Below are positions 15,545 to 24,405 of a stretch of 64,000 nucleotides of DNA, piece by piece. Made by a program: the position numbers and the translations under genes. The notes under the pieces are model-generated. The model had not been told where the DNA came from, made no database searches, and was given only the letters and a program-made list of their open reading frames with translations. Numbering within the stretch: the stretch's first letter is position 1; each line of letters starts with the position of its first letter. Source of the stretch: Gammaproteobacteria bacterium (GTDB lineage Bacteria > Pseudomonadota > Gammaproteobacteria > Natronospirales > REEB76); contig DASVOS010000004.1 of assembly GCA_036383255.1 (NCBI GenBank), forward strand, positions 310,001-374,000, written 5' to 3'.

Positions 15545-16915
15545 TCAGCCGCCGGAGCTGACGCGGTTGCGGCCGGCGGTCTTGGCGGCATAGAGCGCCC
15601 GGTCCGCGGCTTCCAGCAGCCGTTCGATGGGGCCCTCCGGCTGGCGGTCCTGCACCACGCCGATGCTCACCGTGATCCTGAGCGAATGGTCCGCGTCGGG
15701 CAACCGCAACTCCTGCACCTGGACCCGCACCCGCTCCGCCAGGGCCAGCGCCTGGTCGAGGTCGGTCTCGGGGCAGATCACCGCGAACTCCTCGCCCCCC
15801 ACGCGGCCGAACAGGTCGCTCTCGCGCAGCGTGTCCGCCACGCAGGCGGCGAAGGCCGCCAGCGCGTGGTCGCCGATCGCGTGCCCGTGCCGGTCGTTCA
15901 CTTCCTTGAAGTGGTCGACGTCCAGCATCAGCATGCAGAGCCGGCGTCCGTAGCGGTGCGAGCGTGCGCGCTCGGCGGAGGCGCGCTCCAGGAAGGCGCC
16001 GCGCCGCAGCGCTCCGGTGAGCAGGTCGGTGACCGCGATGTGCCGGATGCGCCTGCCGCGCATGCTCAGCACGTAGGCGAGCACGCTCAGGCTCAGCACC
16101 GCCAGCACCGCCAGCACCAGCAATCCGGCCCTGAACGGAGAGGAGGTTTGCCAGCCGCCGCGGGGATGGGCCGCCACCTGCCAGGATCCGAACGGCAGCC
16201 GCACGGATTCGGTCACGGGCTTGTCGTCGAACACGGTCGCCGGCCCGAAGAACGCCTCGCCGTGCTCGCCGAGCCCGTCCCTCCCGCGCACCGCGAACTC
16301 CATCTCCCGGTTGTCCACGAGCGGCTGCAGGTTCTGCGTGAACCTGTCGTAGTCCACGATCAGCGTGGCGAAACCCCAGAAGCGGCGGCCGCCCATGCCG
16401 TCGCGGAAGATGGGATCGCGTGCCACCAGTCCCACGCCGCCCTGCTTCAAGGCCAGCGGCCCCGCCACGCGGATGCGGCCATCCTGGATGGTCTGCCGCA
16501 CCACGTCCTTCTGCCCCGCGAGCTCCAGCAGGTTCATGCCGCGCACCTGGGCCTCGCCGGAGGAGGGATAGACGTAGCGCACCACGCCCCCGGGAGAGAG
16601 CTGTATCTCCCGCAAGTCAGGCAGGTTGCGGGCGAGGATCGGGCCGATGCGCTGCAAGGCGGCCTCGTCTATCTCACGGTCCATGGCGGTGAGCGCCTCG
16701 ATCGCGAAGAGCGCGCTGAGGTCGAGGTTGATCTGCTGCTCCAGCCGGCCGCGGGCGAGGGCGGCGAACTGCACCACGCGGGCGCGCTGGCGCGCCTGGA
16801 ACGCCACGTCCTCCAGGTGCACGATGTAGGCGGCGAAGCCGCCGGTGATGAGCAGGGTGAGCAGCGCCGCCGAGAGCGGCGCAGAAAAGAGCCTGAACTG
16901 CCATGTCTTCGCCAT
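15545..16915 (-). CDS. CHASE-domain diguanylate cyclase
   Basis: Membrane-anchored sensor enzyme, 456 aa, making cyclic di-GMP from two GTP. A TM helix at about residues 9-31, a periplasmic sensor of ~230 residues with CHASE-like motifs (FAALARGRLEQQINLDL, PLVDNREMEFAV), a second TM helix (LLVLAVLAVLSLSVLAYVL) and a C-terminal GGDEF domain are visible. The active site reads GGEEF and is preceded by RESD five residues upstream, an intact inhibitory I-site (RxxD), so product feedback is expected. The cue for the CHASE domain is unknown. It is transcribed alone. Confidence 0.92.
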   Translation of the reverse strand: MAKTWQFRLFSAPLSAALLTLLITGGFAAYIVHLEDVAFQARQRARVVQFAALARGRLEQQINLDLSALFAIEALTAMDREIDEAALQRIGPILARNLPDLREIQLSPGGVVRYVYPSSGEAQVRGMNLLELAGQKDVVRQTIQDGRIRVAGPLALKQGGVGLVARDPIFRDGMGGRRFWGFATLIVDYDRFTQNLQPLVDNREMEFAVRGRDGLGEHGEAFFGPATVFDDKPVTESVRLPFGSWQVAAHPRGGWQTSSPFRAGLLVLAVLAVLSLSVLAYVLSMRGRRIRHIAVTDLLTGALRRGAFLERASAERARSHRYGRRLCMLMLDVDHFKEVNDRHGHAIGDHALAAFAACVADTLRESDLFGRVGGEEFAVICPETDLDQALALAERVRVQVQELRLPDADHSLRITVSIGVVQDRQPEGPIERLLEAADRALYAAKTAGRNRVSSGG

Positions 16916-16951
16916 GGCTTCCGGTCCATCTGCGGGGGAGGCCTCTAAAAT

Positions 16952-16984
16952 ACCACGGGGCGGGCATGCTGCCCGCCCCGTGGT
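16952..16984 (-). terminator. Strong intrinsic terminator after the M28 peptidase gene
   Basis: Perfect 15-bp GC-rich stem (16952-16966 with 16970-16984) with a TGC loop, 15 bp beyond the peptidase stop. On the minus strand it is followed by ATTTTA. It separates the peptidase from the downstream diguanylate cyclase gene. Confidence 0.8.
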
Positions 16985-16999
16985 GGAGGGCCTGATCCC

Positions 17000-19303
17000 T
17001 TAAGGCTTCAGCAGGGCCGTGGCCTTGTCCAGCTCAGCGCTGTACTTCAGGAGCACGTCGGCGTCGATTCCGATGTACTTGTTGGCGGTGTCCCAGTCCT
17101 CCTGGTCCACCGCCTCGCGCACACCGGGCAGGGTCTTGGCGCCGTAGCCCGTGTACAGGCCCGGCGCATAGATCATGTGCCTGAACCAGGGCCGGCCCGG
17201 CAGGCCGTCCTTGTACTGCAGCATCTGTTCCAGGCCGCGCAGTTGCTTATCCAGTGCTGCGCGCCGGTCCGCCGTGAGCTTGAAGCCGCCGTCCGCCACT
17301 GCCGCGAACGCGGTGTCGTAGGCCGCGGCGCTGGCCTTTAGCTTCACCAGCGCGTTGTCCAGCGGCGCGAAGTTCAGGAACGGCGCCGGCTTGGCCGCCG
17401 GCGGCGGCACGTAGGTCAGGGTCGGGTCCGACGCCAGCGTGAACGCCTTGTCGCCGAGCAGCTTGTTCTGCTGCTCGTTGCGCGCGCGGATCCCCCCTGC
17501 CAGCTTCTGCACCTCGTCCACGTACCGGGCCACGGTGTCGGCGAAGTCGCCGAAGCTGTAGGGCAGCACGTCCGCCTGGGCGAAGCGCAGCACCGTGTGG
17601 CCGGCGGTCTGGGACAAGGCCACGCCGTACTTGAAGCCCGGGTCGCCGAAGCGGTCGTAGTGGTCGAAGGAGTCGTAGATGGAGTGGTAGTCGCCGCCCA
17701 CGCCCTCGCCGTCGTAGCCCATGTCGAGGGAGGCGATGCCGAGGTGGTCGAGGAACGCGGTGTAGTCGGAACCGGAGCCCAGGGGGCCGAGCGGCAGCTC
17801 CTGGTCGGAGGCGGCGATGGCGGCGAGGTCCGCGTCCTCGGAGGAGGCGCTGGGCGAGAAACCCTGCACCCTGAGCGCCGCGCGCTCGCGCGCCATCACG
17901 CTCACGCCGGTCTGCGGGTCGGTGATGCCGTCCTCCACCTGGTTCACGGTGGCCTGCAGCGAATGCGAGCCGAGCGCGAACAGGAAGCCGCGCACGTTGC
18001 CGTCGGTGTTGAGGTAGAGCACCGCCTTCTTCTGCAGCTCGTCCGCGTGGGCCTCGGCCCATTCGGTGGAACCGAGCAGGCCCGGCTCCTCGCCATCCCA
18101 GCTCGCGTATACCAGCGTGCGCTTGGGCCGCCAGCCCTGCTTCACCAGCGCGCCGATGGCCTTGGCCTCGCCGAGCAGCGCCACGTTGCCGGACAGCGGG
18201 TCGGAGGCGCCGAACACCCAGCCGTCATGGTGGTTGCCGCGCACGATCCACTCGTCCGGCAGCTCGCTGCCCTTCATCACCGCGATCACGTCGTAGACGG
18301 GCTTCTGGTCCCAGTTGTTGAGCACCTTGAGGTGCACGCGCGTGGCGCCGGGGCCGATGTGGTAGGTGATGGGCAGCGCGCCGCGCCAGGACTCGGGCGC
18401 CACCTGCCCGCCGAGCGCGGCGAGCAGCGGCTTCGCATCCGCGTAGGAGATCGGCAGCACCGGTATCTTGAGCACGGTCTTCGCGTCAGCCAGGTCGAAA
18501 TGGCCGGGCTTCGAGGGCGAGCCCTTGCCCGGGGTCAGCGGGTCGCCGGGATACACCGGCATGTCCGCCACCGAGCCGCGCTGCACGCCGTCCTCGGGGC
18601 GCCAGGCGCCCTTCGGATACACGTCGCCTTGGCGGTAGCCGTCATCGAAGGGATCGGAGTAGACCAGGCAGCCCACCGCGCCGTGCTGGTATGCCAGCTT
18701 GGGCTTGAGCCCCCGCCAGCCCTGGCCGTAGCGGGCGATCACGATCTTGCCCTTCACGTCCACGCCGTGGCGCGCCAGTTCCTTGTAGTCGTCCGGCATG
18801 CCGTAGTTCACGTACACGAGCTCGGCAGTCACGTCGCCGTCGCCGCCGTAGGCATGGAAGGGCGGCAGCACGTTGTCCGTCAGCCCCGAGGTGCGGTCGC
18901 CTTCCACCGCCGGCTCGTGCAGCTTGGCCTTGTAGTTGGTCGGCCCCACCATCTCCACGAGCTCTTCCTTTGGCGTCGGATAGAGGGTGTAGAAGGTCTC
19001 GATGCGCGCGTCCCAGCCCCAGGACTGGAACATCTTGAGCATGGCTTCGGCGTTGGCCTTGTCGTGGGGCGTGCCCACGTTGTTCGCCGCCGAGGACATG
19101 TCGCGGTCCCACTCCCGCAGCTCGTCGGCGTTCAGCTGCGCGTCGAACTTCTTCTCGAGCGCAGCCTGGGCTGTGGCGTTAGCGCCGGAGAAGCCCAGCA
19201 TCGCGGGCTGGCTGTCATCGGCGGCGAGGGCACTCAAGCTGAGGCCGGCCGCCAGCGCGGAGACCAGCAGGGCAAGGGGTTTCACGGACCATGGACGGCG
19301 CAT
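17000..19303 (-). CDS. Secreted M28 metallopeptidase, glutamate carboxypeptidase II-like
   Basis: Large exported zinc peptidase, 767 aa. Order: signal peptide (LALLVSALAAGLSLSALAA), a protease-associated (PA) insert around VKGKIVIARYGQGWRGLKPK, the M28 catalytic core and a C-terminal transferrin-receptor-like dimerisation domain. Zinc ligands and catalytic residues can be seen in RGNHHDGWVFGASDPLSGN, SWDGEEPGLLGSTEW, GSGSDYTAFLDHLG and GGDYHSIYDSFDHY. The family (PSMA/GCPII) releases C-terminal acidic residues from peptides, so nutrient scavenging is likely. Start: of two in-frame ATGs (19309, 19303) the second has GAGG seven bases upstream. The open frame runs to 19375. A terminator follows. 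Confidence 0.92.
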   Translation of the reverse strand: MRRPWSVKPLALLVSALAAGLSLSALAADDSQPAMLGFSGANATAQAALEKKFDAQLNADELREWDRDMSSAANNVGTPHDKANAEAMLKMFQSWGWDARIETFYTLYPTPKEELVEMVGPTNYKAKLHEPAVEGDRTSGLTDNVLPPFHAYGGDGDVTAELVYVNYGMPDDYKELARHGVDVKGKIVIARYGQGWRGLKPKLAYQHGAVGCLVYSDPFDDGYRQGDVYPKGAWRPEDGVQRGSVADMPVYPGDPLTPGKGSPSKPGHFDLADAKTVLKIPVLPISYADAKPLLAALGGQVAPESWRGALPITYHIGPGATRVHLKVLNNWDQKPVYDVIAVMKGSELPDEWIVRGNHHDGWVFGASDPLSGNVALLGEAKAIGALVKQGWRPKRTLVYASWDGEEPGLLGSTEWAEAHADELQKKAVLYLNTDGNVRGFLFALGSHSLQATVNQVEDGITDPQTGVSVMARERAALRVQGFSPSASSEDADLAAIAASDQELPLGPLGSGSDYTAFLDHLGIASLDMGYDGEGVGGDYHSIYDSFDHYDRFGDPGFKYGVALSQTAGHTVLRFAQADVLPYSFGDFADTVARYVDEVQKLAGGIRARNEQQNKLLGDKAFTLASDPTLTYVPPPAAKPAPFLNFAPLDNALVKLKASAAAYDTAFAAVADGGFKLTADRRAALDKQLRGLEQMLQYKDGLPGRPWFRHMIYAPGLYTGYGAKTLPGVREAVDQEDWDTANKYIGIDADVLLKYSAELDKATALLKP

Positions 19304-19401
19304 GGGCATACCTCGTGATACGGCAAGGGGGTAAAGAGGTTTAGATGATACGGCCAGAGTAAGGTTCCAGCCCAACCAACAGATTCTTATAGAGAAAGAA
19401 A

Positions 19402-19530
19402 GCTTAAAGCGTCACGAGCGAAGGCAGGGCTAGGCGCGCGAGGCGAGCAGGAGGGAGTGCACTCTGGGTGTGCATGACCGACTGCGAGCCGGAGCGCAAC
19501 AACGCACTGCCGAGCGCAGTAGCTTTAAGC
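19402..19530. repeat. Inverted-repeat-bounded element after gpsA
   Basis: GCTTAAAGC (19402-19410) and its exact complement GCTTTAAGC (19522-19530) bound a 129-bp segment that is itself partly self-complementary (GGCAG near 19423 with CTGCC near 19507). The right arm contains the gpsA stop codon (19525-19527). It may be a miniature repeat element or a large mRNA-end hairpin. I see no second copy in the window and no coding frame in it. Confidence 0.5.
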
Positions 19531-20529
19531 GTTTTCCTGTTTGAGCGCGCGGCCCATCAGGGCTTCGACTGCAGTGCGCGGGTCCTGGCCTTCATAGAGG
19601 ATGCGGTAGATCTGCTCGCAGATGGGCATCTCCACGCCCAGGCGCTTGGCCAGCACGTGCACCGCCTCGGCGGCGTAGAAGCCCTCCACCACCTGGCCGA
19701 TGTCCTTCTGCACCTGTTCGCGGCTCTTGCCGGAGGCCAACCCTAAGCCCATGCGCCGGTTGCGGGACTGGTCGTCGGTGCAGGTGAGGACGAGGTCGCC
19801 CAGGCCCGCGAGGCCCTGGAAGGTCTCGGGCCGCGCGCCGAGTTTGAGCCCCAGGCGCGTGATCTCGGCGAGGCCGCGGGTGATGAGCGCGGCACGGGCG
19901 TTGGCGCCGAACCCAAGGCCGTCGCTGATGCCGGTGCCGATGGCCACGATGTTCTTGACGGTGCCGCCCACCTCGACGCCCGTGAGGTCCTCAGAGGTGT
20001 AGGCGCGGAACGTGGGGCTCGCCACCGCCTGGGCCAGGTCCCCGGCGAAGCGCTTGTCGTTGGAGGCGATGGTCACGGCGGTGGGCATGCCGCGCGCGAC
20101 TTCTTTCGCGAAGGTGGGGCCCGAGAGCACCGCGAAGGGGATGCCGTCGAACACCTCGCTCGCCACCTCGTGCAGGAGCTTGCCGCTCTCGATCTCGAAA
20201 CCCTTGGTGGCCCAGGCGAGCCGCAGCGTCTTGGGCTTGCAGGCGGCGATCTGCTTCAGCGTGCTGCGGAAGCCATGGCTCGGCACCACCACCAGGAGGT
20301 CATCGCAGTCCGTCACCAGCTTGGGCAACTCGAACTCGATGGCGAGGGACTCGGGAAACGGGCAGCCGGGCAGGAAGCGCTTGTTCTCGCGGTCCTTCGG
20401 CAGCGGTTCGAGCTCGCTCTTGTCCACGGACCACAGGCGCACCGCGCGGCCGTTGCGCGCGAGGCAGATGGCGAGCGCGGTGCCCCAGGAGCCGGCGCCG
20501 ACGATGCCGATGGGCCGCGTGCCGGACAC
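19525..20529 (-). CDS. gpsA: Glycerol-3-phosphate dehydrogenase [NAD(P)+]
   Basis: Cytoplasmic enzyme, 334 aa, reducing dihydroxyacetone phosphate to sn-glycerol 3-phosphate for phospholipid synthesis. The N-terminal Rossmann motif GIVGAGSWGTALA, the signature GVEVGGTVKNIVAIGTGISDGLGFG with the catalytic lysine, and GLAGLGDLVLTC are all intact, and the length is standard. It is the last gene of the rhodanese-grxC-secB-gpsA operon, the same order as in E. coli, 9 bp after secB. Its last codons lie in the inverted-repeat element at 19402-19530. Confidence 0.97.
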   Translation of the reverse strand: MSGTRPIGIVGAGSWGTALAICLARNGRAVRLWSVDKSELEPLPKDRENKRFLPGCPFPESLAIEFELPKLVTDCDDLLVVVPSHGFRSTLKQIAACKPKTLRLAWATKGFEIESGKLLHEVASEVFDGIPFAVLSGPTFAKEVARGMPTAVTIASNDKRFAGDLAQAVASPTFRAYTSEDLTGVEVGGTVKNIVAIGTGISDGLGFGANARAALITRGLAEITRLGLKLGARPETFQGLAGLGDLVLTCTDDQSRNRRMGLGLASGKSREQVQKDIGQVVEGFYAAEAVHVLAKRLGVEMPICEQIYRILYEGQDPRTAVEALMGRALKQENA

Positions 20530-20538
20530 GGGCTGCGC

Positions 20539-20988
20539 TTACTTCGCCGCCCCGGCTTCCGCCAGGCTCTGGGCGTAGACCGCGTCGAAGTTGACGGGCT
20601 GCAAGAGCAGCGCGGGCATGCCGCCCTTCATCACCAGGTCCGAGACCACCTCGCGGGCGTAGGGGAACAGGATGCCCGGGCAGTAGCTGCCGAGGATGGC
20701 CTTCTCCTCCGCTTCGGCGAAGCCGGACACGGTGAACAGGCCCGCCTGGTGCACCTCGATGAGGAACAGGCTGCGGCCGTCGCTGGTGGCTTCCACGGTG
20801 ACGGTGAGCACCACCTCGACCTCGCTGCCCGAGATCTTCTTGCTGGCGGTGCGCATGTTCACGTCAAGCTGGGGGCTCATGGGGGAGGCGAACACCTCCG
20901 GCGAGCGCGGCGACTCGAAGGAGCAGTCCTTCACGTAGATGCGGTTCAGCAGCACGGTCTTCTGCTGGAGGTTGTCGTTCTCGGCCAT
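20539..20988 (-). CDS. secB: Protein-export chaperone SecB
   Basis: Homotetrameric cytosolic chaperone, 149 aa, holding preproteins unfolded and passing them to SecA. Family landmarks are LLNRIYVKDCSFESPRSPEVF, EVVLTVTVEATSDGRSLFLIEVHQAGLF and the conserved C-terminal CPGILFPYAREVVSDLVMKGGMP stretch. The ATG at 20988 has a GAGGGAG ribosome site; the frame upstream to 21258 overlaps grxC and is not used. Neighbours grxC and gpsA match the enteric arrangement. Confidence 0.97.
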   Translation of the reverse strand: MAENDNLQQKTVLLNRIYVKDCSFESPRSPEVFASPMSPQLDVNMRTASKKISGSEVEVVLTVTVEATSDGRSLFLIEVHQAGLFTVSGFAEAEEKAILGSYCPGILFPYAREVVSDLVMKGGMPALLLQPVNFDAVYAQSLAEAGAAK

Positions 20989-21006
20989 GGGCTCCCTCGG
21001 ATTGGT

Positions 21007-21018
21007 CTTATATATAAG
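21007..21018 (-). promoter_or_regulatory. AT palindrome with possible -10 upstream of secB
   Basis: CTTATATATAAG is a perfect 12-bp palindrome in the 44-bp grxC-secB gap, about 20 bp before the secB ATG. In this GC-rich setting it could supply a -10 box (TATATA/TATAAG) for an internal secB promoter. No good -35 is seen. Confidence 0.3.
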
Positions 21019-21032
21019 GTTATCGGAAAACT

Positions 21033-21290
21033 TCAGCTGCCGGACAGGAGCGGGTCCAGCCCGCCGCTGCGCTCCAGCATGTACAGCTCGTCGAAGCCGC
21101 CCACGTGGTGCCCGCCGACGAAGATCTGCGGCACCGTGCGCCGGCCGCTCTTCTGCATCATCTCCGCCATCTTGTCCGGGTCCAGGTCCACGCGCACCTC
21201 GGTGTAAGGCACGTGCTTGGCGTCCAGGAGCGCCTTGGCACGCACGCAATAGCCGCAATATTGGGTGGAGTAGACCGTCACCGGCGCCAT
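21033..21290 (-). CDS. grxC: Glutaredoxin 3
   Basis: Small thioredoxin-fold glutathione-dependent oxidoreductase, 85 aa. The active site reads CGYC (C12-C15) where the class normally has CPYC; the cis-proline TVPQIFV and the glutathione-binding GGFDELYMLE are present. The Pro to Gly change in the CxxC motif may shift its redox potential but both cysteines remain. It sits 4 bp after the rhodanese gene and before secB, as in many gammaproteobacteria. Confidence 0.94.
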   Translation of the reverse strand: MAPVTVYSTQYCGYCVRAKALLDAKHVPYTEVRVDLDPDKMAEMMQKSGRRTVPQIFVGGHHVGGFDELYMLERSGGLDPLLSGS

Positions 21291-21294
21291 GGCT

Positions 21295-21717
21295 TCAGCC
21301 GCGCTCCAGCGGGAACTGTTCCTGCTGCCAGGCGGCGACGCCGCCCTTGAGCACGCTCACCGGTCCCAAGCCCAGCTTCGAGAGGCGCGCGGCGGCGCTG
21401 CCGGCCTCGCGGCCATCCTTGCAGCAGAGCAGCAGTGGCTGGCCTTTCAGTTTGTCGAGTTCGCCCGCCCGCGCGTCCAGTTCCGGCAGGGGCAGGTTGC
21501 GGGCGTGGATGATGTGGCCGGCGGAGAACTCGGCGGGGGAGCGCAGATCAAGCACCGCGGCGCCCTTGTTGATGAGCAGCACGCCCTGGGCGGCGCTCAC
21601 TTCCTGGTACTTGCGCATGCGCCGCAACGCCTCGTCCACGGCGAGCGCGGCGAGCGCCAGCGCGGCAAGGCCGGCGAGGTAGTAGTGGTGCTGGATGAAC
21701 TCGAGGAGGCGTGGCAT
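21295..21717 (-). CDS. Membrane-anchored rhodanese-domain protein (YibN-like)
   Basis: Protein of 140 aa with one N-terminal TM helix (YYLAGLAALALAALAVDEAL) and a rhodanese domain: VLLINKGAAVLDLRSPAEFSAGHI, and an active-site loop CKDGRE whose nucleophile is C99. Rhodaneses carry sulfane sulfur as a cysteine persulfide. Matching E. coli YibN, it heads the grxC-secB-gpsA operon; a recent view links YibN to membrane protein insertion, but that cannot be tested here. The ATG at 21717 is the only start that gives the TM anchor; the frame upstream to 22188 is a shadow of envC. Confidence 0.9.
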   Translation of the reverse strand: MPRLLEFIQHHYYLAGLAALALAALAVDEALRRMRKYQEVSAAQGVLLINKGAAVLDLRSPAEFSAGHIIHARNLPLPELDARAGELDKLKGQPLLLCCKDGREAGSAAARLSKLGLGPVSVLKGGVAAWQQEQFPLERG

Positions 21718-21884
21718 GTTCGGTATATGTGGCCGGGTGCGGCGTAAAAAAGGCTGCGTAGTATAACAGCTCGCTTCCCAAGCCCTTGAAACACGGGGTA
21801 AAACGCCCTCATCCGGGCGGAATTGTTTAGAATCGGCCTCATCCCTGCCGCCGGGCCCCTGATTTGCCAGCCGTTCCGCACCGT

Positions 21885-23048
21885 ATGCGTTCTCCGCTCC
21901 GCCTGAGGCGGCTATGGCTTGTGCTGCCGCTCCTGGCCCTGGCCGCCGCGGCCCACGGGGCCACGGACAGCGCCGCCAAGCAGAAGCAGCTCGATGCCCT
22001 GCGCGCGCGCTTGAGCAGGGTGCAGCAGGACCAGGAGGCGGCGCTGCAGAAGCGCGACGCGCTGCAAGTGCAGCTGCGCCAGAGCGAGCGCGCCATCGCC
22101 GCCGCCCAGCGCGAGTACCAGGACCTGGACCGGCAGGTGGACGCGGCCGAGCGCCAGCTCGCCGACCTCGAGCGCCAGAAGGCGGCACGCCAGGCGGCGC
22201 TGGACGCGCAGAAGCGCGCGCTGGCCGAGCAGCTGCAGGCCGCCTACCGTGAGGGCCAGGATTCGCAGCTCAGGCTGCTGCTGGACGCGCAGGACCCGGA
22301 GACGGTCGGGCGCCTGCTCGCCTACTACGACTACGTGAACCGCGCGCGCGCCGCGCGCATCGGTGCGGTGCGCAAGGAGATCGCGGCGCTGGATGAGGTG
22401 GACGCGCGCATCCAGGACCAGCTCGGCTCCCTCAAGAGCCTGCGCGACGGGCGCGCCAGGATGCTCGCGGAGCTGCAGTCGCGCGGCAAGGCGCGGCGCG
22501 AGCTCCTGGCGAGCCTCGACGCCGGCATCAAGAGCCGCGGCGCCGAGATCGCGCGCCTGAAGCGCGACCAGCAGGCGATGCAGTCCCTGGTGGACAGCCT
22601 GCGCAAGGCGCTGGGCGACGTGCCGCCGGAGCTCATGCAGGGCAAGCGCTTCGCCTCCCTCAAGGGCCGCCTGCTGTGGCCGGTGGCGGGCAAGGTGCTG
22701 GACCGCTACGGCGAACCGCGCGCCGGCGGCCACCTGCGCTGGGACGGTGATCTCATCGCCGCGCCCCTCGGCACGCCGGTGCGGGCCGTGTCCCAGGGAC
22801 GCGTGGTGTATGCGGACTGGATGCCGCACTTCGGCCTGCTGGTGATCCTCGACCACGGCGACGGCTACCTCAGCATCTACGCCCACAACCAGAACGCCGC
22901 CCGCCAGGTGGGCGACTTCGTGAAGGCCGGCGAGACCATCGCCGCCCTCGGCGACACCGGCGGCGAGGACCAGCCCGCCCTCTACTTCGAGCTGCGCCAC
23001 GGCAACGACACCCTCGACCCGCGCCGCTGGTGCCGCGGCAGCCCCTGA
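21885..23048 (+). CDS. envC: Murein hydrolase activator EnvC-like
   Basis: Periplasmic activator of cell-division amidases (AmiA/AmiB), 387 aa. A signal peptide (LVLPLLALAAAAHGA) is followed by a long coiled coil (about residues 27-245, Arg/Gln/Ala-rich heptads) and a C-terminal LytM/M23 domain beginning GRLLWPVAGKVLDRYG. The metal site is degenerate: LYFELRHG replaces the usual HLHFE motif, as in EnvC, which activates amidases and does not cut murein itself. The ATG at 21885 was preferred to a TTG at 21864. It is the first gene of the envC-ctp-yibQ unit, divergent from the rhodanese gene. Confidence 0.93.
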   Translation: MRSPLRLRRLWLVLPLLALAAAAHGATDSAAKQKQLDALRARLSRVQQDQEAALQKRDALQVQLRQSERAIAAAQREYQDLDRQVDAAERQLADLERQKAARQAALDAQKRALAEQLQAAYREGQDSQLRLLLDAQDPETVGRLLAYYDYVNRARAARIGAVRKEIAALDEVDARIQDQLGSLKSLRDGRARMLAELQSRGKARRELLASLDAGIKSRGAEIARLKRDQQAMQSLVDSLRKALGDVPPELMQGKRFASLKGRLLWPVAGKVLDRYGEPRAGGHLRWDGDLIAAPLGTPVRAVSQGRVVYADWMPHFGLLVILDHGDGYLSIYAHNQNAARQVGDFVKAGETIAALGDTGGEDQPALYFELRHGNDTLDPRRWCRGSP

Positions 23049-23109
23049 GGCACCGGGTGTACCATCAACCGCTTCCCACGCCGCGCCAGCGCGGCATGCA
23101 AGGACCGAC

Positions 23110-24405
23110 ATGAACACGCGCCTGCTCCCGCTGATCCTACTCACCGCCTCGACTGCCGCTGCCGCCGCGCCCGCGGTGCCGGCGCCCTCCGCCGCCACCC
23201 GCGCCGCGCTGCCCTGGGATGAGGTGCGCCAGCTCGCGGACGTGATGCAGCTCGTCAAGGAGCAATACGTGATCCCGGTGGACGATGCCACGCTGCTGCA
23301 CGGGGCGCTGAAGGGCATGCTCGGCAACCTGGACCCGCACTCGGACTTCCTGGAGAAGACCGAGTACAGCGACATGCAGGACTTCACCAGCGGCGCCTAC
23401 AACGGCATCGGCATCGACGTCGGCGTGGACGAGGATGGCGGCATCATCGTGGTCACGCCCATCGACGGCTCGCCGGCGGCCAAGGCCGGCGTGCAGGCGG
23501 GTGACGCGATACTGTCGGTGGACGGCACCTCCACCGACGGCCTGGACATCGACCAGGCCGGTGACCTCCTGCGCGGCAAGCCCGGCAGCAAGGTCACGCT
23601 GGAGCTGCAGGGCGCGGACCAGGACCGGCCCTACACCGTGACGCTCACCCGCGAGCAGGTGCGCGTGGCCTCGGCCCGCGGCGAACTCCTGCAGAAGGAT
23701 TACGGCTACCTGCGCATCGCGGACTTCGGCGACGACACCGTCGCCGCCGTGCACGCGACCCTCAAGGACCTCGCCAAGAAGAACGGCGGACCGCTCCGGG
23801 GCCTCGTCATGGACCTGCGCCAGAACCCGGGTGGGTTGCTCGATGCCGCGGTGGCCGTGTCCGACGACTTCCTGGACAGCGGCGTGATCGTGACGGCCAA
23901 GGGCCGCGCCCCGGACGCGAACTTGAGCCGCAGCGCCGCCCCAGGCGATCTCCTGGCCGGCGCGCCCATGGTGGTGCTGGTGGACTACGGCACCGCCTCC
24001 GCCGCGGAGATCGTGGCGGGCGCGCTCAAGGACGATCGGCGCGCGCTGGTGGTGGGCACCCAGACCTTCGGCAAGGGCTCGGTGCAGACCGTGATCCCGC
24101 TGCCCCAGGGCGACGCCATCAAGCTCACCACCGCGCTCTACTACACGCCCTCGGGCCGCTCCATCCAGGCCCAGGGCATCGTGCCGGACGTGGAAGTGGA
24201 CCAGCTCAAGCTCGCGGACGACGACGGACAGGGCGGTGCGCCCGAGAAGGAGTCGAGCCTGCGCAGCCACCTGCCGAACCCGGCGCCCGCACCGGCCACC
24301 GGCGCCGCTGCGGCGAAGGCGCTGCAGGCCCTGGCGGGCCGGGACTTCCAGCTCTACCAGGCGCTCAACCTATTGAAGGGATTGAGCGCGACCCGCGCCA
24401 GATGA
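23110..24405 (+). CDS. C-terminal processing peptidase (S41 family)
   Basis: Periplasmic serine protease of 431 aa. Signal peptide (residues 1-20), N-terminal helical part (LVKEQYVIPVDDATLLHGALKGM), PDZ domain around IIVVTPIDGSPAAKAGVQAGD and the S41 core with the nucleophile serine in YGTASAAEIVAGALKD and the general base lysine in TFGKGSVQT. CTPs trim the C-termini of envelope proteins and often regulate murein hydrolases, consistent with the envC neighbour. A Pro/Ala-rich linker precedes a short C-terminal helix. Its stop overlaps the next start by 4 bp (ATGA). Confidence 0.94.
   Translation: MNTRLLPLILLTASTAAAAAPAVPAPSAATRAALPWDEVRQLADVMQLVKEQYVIPVDDATLLHGALKGMLGNLDPHSDFLEKTEYSDMQDFTSGAYNGIGIDVGVDEDGGIIVVTPIDGSPAAKAGVQAGDAILSVDGTSTDGLDIDQAGDLLRGKPGSKVTLELQGADQDRPYTVTLTREQVRVASARGELLQKDYGYLRIADFGDDTVAAVHATLKDLAKKNGGPLRGLVMDLRQNPGGLLDAAVAVSDDFLDSGVIVTAKGRAPDANLSRSAAPGDLLAGAPMVVLVDYGTASAAEIVAGALKDDRRALVVGTQTFGKGSVQTVIPLPQGDAIKLTTALYYTPSGRSIQAQGIVPDVEVDQLKLADDDGQGGAPEKESSLRSHLPNPAPAPATGAAAAKALQALAGRDFQLYQALNLLKGLSATRAR

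Noticed and set aside
21885-23048. Active M23 endopeptidase
   Set aside because: The HxHFE metal motif reads LYFELRHG, as in non-catalytic EnvC activators.
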